A program made the position numbers and the translations under genes. A DNA stretch of 23,082 nt, taken from contig JBPCNO010000037.1 of NCBI GenBank assembly GCA_051001135.1, positions 1 to 23,082 of the forward strand, in the 5' to 3' direction. The stretch comes from CAWHMN01 sp051001135. Its GTDB lineage: Bacteria; Acidobacteriota; Terriglobia; Terriglobales; Acidobacteriaceae. Numbering within the stretch: the stretch's first letter is position 1; every line of letters begins with the position of its first letter. Below the pieces are notes generated by a model that searched no databases, had not been told where the DNA came from, and was given only the letters and a program-made list of their open reading frames with translations. Of this stretch, positions 21,400 to 23,082 are shown one piece after another.

Positions 21400-22239
21400 T
21401 TGCAGATTGAGACGACCGCGAGCGGAATGCGCGCGAGCCTGGCAGAGCTGCGGCGCGCAGAGAAGACCGTCGGTCTGGTGCCGACGATGGGCGCGTTGCA
21501 TGCGGGCCATCTCTCGCTAGTGCGAGCGGCGCGAGCGGCTTGTGATGCAGTCGCGGTGTCCATCTTCGTCAATCCCACACAGTTCGGCCCCAACGAAGAC
21601 TTCAGCAAATATCCGCGAACGTTTGAGCAGGACTGCGCCTTGCTGCGGGCGGAGGGGGTCGAGCTGGTTTTTGCGCCGGGGGTGGGGGAGCTGTATGCGG
21701 AGGGGGCCAGCACGTTTGTGGAGGTGGAGGGGATCAGCGGCCGGCTGGATGGGGCGTCGCGCCCGGGGCACTTCCGCGGCGTGGCGACGGTGGTGGCCAA
21801 GCTGTTCGCCATCGTGCAGCCGAACAAAGCGTTCTTCGGGCAAAAGGACGCGGCGCAGGTGGCGGTGCTACGCAGCATGGTGCGGGACCTGTGCTTCGGC
21901 GTGGAGCTGGTCGTCTGTCCCACCGTGCGGGAACCGGACGGTCTGGCGCTGAGCTCACGCAACCGCTATCTCACGGTTGCGGAGCGTGGACAGGCGCTGG
22001 TCCTTTCGCGCGCGCTCGCGCAGATCGAGGCCAGCTTCCGGGCCGGAGAACGGGATGCGGCGGCACTTCGGGCTGTGGGGCTGCGGGTGGTGGCTGCGGA
22101 GCCGGCGGTGCGGCTTGACTACCTGGCGGTGGTCGATCCGGACACGCTGGAGGAGCGGACCAAGGCGAGCACCGGAACGCTGGTGGCCGTGGCCGCCTGG
22201 CTGGGGACGACGCGGCTTATCGACAACGCGTTGCTCTAG
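21400..22239 (+). CDS. panC: Pantothenate synthetase (pantoate-beta-alanine ligase)
   Basis: A 279-aa enzyme that joins pantoate and beta-alanine using ATP. Nucleotidyltransferase motifs are clear: VPTMGALHAGHLSL (HIGH-like), SIFVNPTQFGPNEDF, RPGHFRGVATVVAKLF, KAFFGQKDAAQ and LALSSRNRYL (KMSKS-like). Translation appears to start at a TTG at 21400, since MQIETTASGMRASL aligns with the N-terminus of E. coli PanC and no ATG precedes the conserved VPTMG except one at 21427, which would lose nine family residues. GAAGG lies about 10 nt upstream, inside the end of panB, so coupling is likely. The stop is 11 bp from that of the convergent glycosylase. panD is not in the window. Confidence 0.96.
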   Translation: MQIETTASGMRASLAELRRAEKTVGLVPTMGALHAGHLSLVRAARAACDAVAVSIFVNPTQFGPNEDFSKYPRTFEQDCALLRAEGVELVFAPGVGELYAEGASTFVEVEGISGRLDGASRPGHFRGVATVVAKLFAIVQPNKAFFGQKDAAQVAVLRSMVRDLCFGVELVVCPTVREPDGLALSSRNRYLTVAERGQALVLSRALAQIEASFRAGERDAAALRAVGLRVVAAEPAVRLDYLAVVDPDTLEERTKASTGTLVAVAAWLGTTRLIDNALL

Positions 22240-22250
22240 AACCTGCTGCT

Positions 22251-22895
22251 CTAGGGCGCGAGGGGCCTCGCCTTCACCGAGACGTATTTGTTGTCCGCGA
22301 TGAGGTACCGATGCGGGCGGTCGGCGGCTTTGGTGATGCCGATTCGAGTGGTGGCGACGATCTCCTCTGGCTCGAAGCCATCGTCAGCCAACTTCATGTC
22401 GGAGGCGGCTGCGGTCGGGTCCATGCCTTTGTGCTCCGCGCGGTTGATGCCAAGGGCCTGGCAGAGCCTGCCCGGGCCGGAGGCGAGGGTGCGCGGCGCC
22501 GCATCCGGCGACAGGCCGCGGTTGCGGGCCATCTCCGGCAGCCCGGCCAGCGGTTCGAGGGCGCGGATGAGCACGCAGCCGGCGCGTCCGTCGGGCTCGC
22601 AGGAGACGTTCAGGCAGCTATGCATGCCGTAGATGAAATAAACATACGCGTGGCCGGGCGGCCCGAAGAGCACCGAGGTGCGAGCGGTGTTGCCGGCGGC
22701 GGAGTGGGCGGCGGGGTCGTCCTGGCCGAAGTAGGCCTCGGTCTCGACGATGCGGCCGACGAGGCGTTCTCCGTCCGGTCTTTCAGGGCCAATGCGGCGC
22801 ACCAGCAGCCTGCCGAGCAGGTTGCGCGCGACTTCATCCGGTGCGGGCAGGAAGAAGCTGGATGGCAGGAGCGTGGTGGCTGAGACTAGTGACAT
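22251..22895 (-). CDS. DNA-3-methyladenine glycosylase (AAG/MPG family)
   Basis: A 214-aa base-excision repair enzyme that removes alkylated purines. The family core is clear: RIVETEAYFGQDDPAAHS, where Glu53 and Tyr55 match the human catalytic Glu125 and the intercalating-region Tyr127, then HAYVYFIYGMHSCLNVSCEP and CVLIRALEPL, and the later SGPGRLCQALGI. The length is typical of bacterial members. The ATG at 22895 is chosen over the longer frame to 22979 because MSLVSATTLLPSSFF leads directly into the domain; AGGG lies 8-11 nt upstream. It converges on panC with only 11 bp between stops, and no separate terminator is visible there. Confidence 0.94.
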   Translation of the reverse strand: MSLVSATTLLPSSFFLPAPDEVARNLLGRLLVRRIGPERPDGERLVGRIVETEAYFGQDDPAAHSAAGNTARTSVLFGPPGHAYVYFIYGMHSCLNVSCEPDGRAGCVLIRALEPLAGLPEMARNRGLSPDAAPRTLASGPGRLCQALGINRAEHKGMDPTAAASDMKLADDGFEPEEIVATTRIGITKAADRPHRYLIADNKYVSVKARPLAP

Positions 22896-22943
22896 TCCAG
22901 TACCCTCCCCCCTCCCCATATGGTATGGAAGTCTTATGGATTG

Positions 22944-22982
22944 AGTGAGATAGAGAATGAGTGGCGCTCCATATCTCATTCT
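22944..22982. other. Overlapping inverted repeats with alternative pairing
   Basis: AGAATGAG (22954-22961) can pair with CTCATTCT (22975-22982). The TATCTCA at 22972-22978 can instead pair with TGAGATA at 22944-22950. The two hairpins share the same right arm and cannot form together. The region is upstream of the glycosylase gene; its role is unknown. Confidence 0.4.
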
Positions 22983-23031
22983 AAAGGGTTTACGGGCAAA
23001 AATTTGAAAGCAAAGGACTTGAGCAGCAAGG

Positions 23032-23060
23032 CAGCAAGTCAGTGAGTCAGCAAGTCAGTG
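23032..23060. repeat. Short direct repeat at the right edge
   Basis: CAGCAAGTCAGTG occurs at 23032-23044 and 23048-23060, a 16-bp period, preceded by a partial copy (CAGCAAGGCAG). The 10-mer CAGCAAGTCA is also found at 4152-4161, just after the TIGR03118 stop. No gene is visible from 22983 to the end of the window. Confidence 0.5.
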
Positions 23061-23082
23061 GCTTTGCTGAGGCCCTATTTCC

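Overview
The window looks like chromosomal DNA from an Acidobacteriota bacterium, probably class Terriglobia/Acidobacteriaceae. This is an inference from the GC-rich sequence and from the protein set: a TIGR03118-type secreted protein, a DUF4380 aldose-epimerase-like protein, several exported glycosidases cut before Gln, a C-terminal CKLxCxxCGY zinc ribbon, and a PP2C/anti-sigma/STAS module. No phage, transposase, integrase or CRISPR array was seen.

Layout. Positions 1-2747 (minus) hold a PhoB-type response regulator, its histidine kinase and the start of a secreted protein that runs off the left edge. Divergently, 3033-4142 encodes a TIGR03118 protein; the shared promoter region holds three 11-bp direct repeats of GTGAC plus a perfect palindrome, a likely operator. 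A 577-bp gap (4143-4719) contains several hairpins and a terminator-like stem. Positions 4720-6715 form a tight partner-switching operon: GAF-PP2C phosphatase, RsbW-like kinase, STAS antagonist. Positions 6895-9651 hold two divergent exported glycosidases (GH18 and GH29). A tRNA-Leu(CAG) with a plausible promoter follows on the minus strand, then an 82-aa protein that resembles an isolated histidine-kinase H-box domain, osmC, a 51-aa zinc ribbon and a 148-aa single-pass membrane protein.

Positions 11982-17063 carry an OprB-like porin and, divergently, a large exported GH38 alpha-mannosidase with a clean intrinsic terminator. Next come tdh (threonine dehydrogenase), a convergent DUF4380 protein overlapping it by 14 bp, a Lys-rich 100-aa protein and a CE4 polysaccharide deacetylase. 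The right end has the pantothenate genes panB-panC and a convergent DNA-3-methyladenine glycosylase.

Functional picture. Exported glycosidases, a porin and a sugar-epimerase-like protein suggest use of fucose-, mannose- and GlcNAc-containing glycans. Two regulatory modules (two-component and partner-switching) may tie envelope or stress cues to expression. The less ordinary observations are the 11-bp operator array, the stand-alone H-box protein, a recurrent TACACT element upstream of five starts (including a 14-bp identity at two genes that may be leaderless), and two very short genes, one partial at the left edge and one encoding a zinc ribbon.
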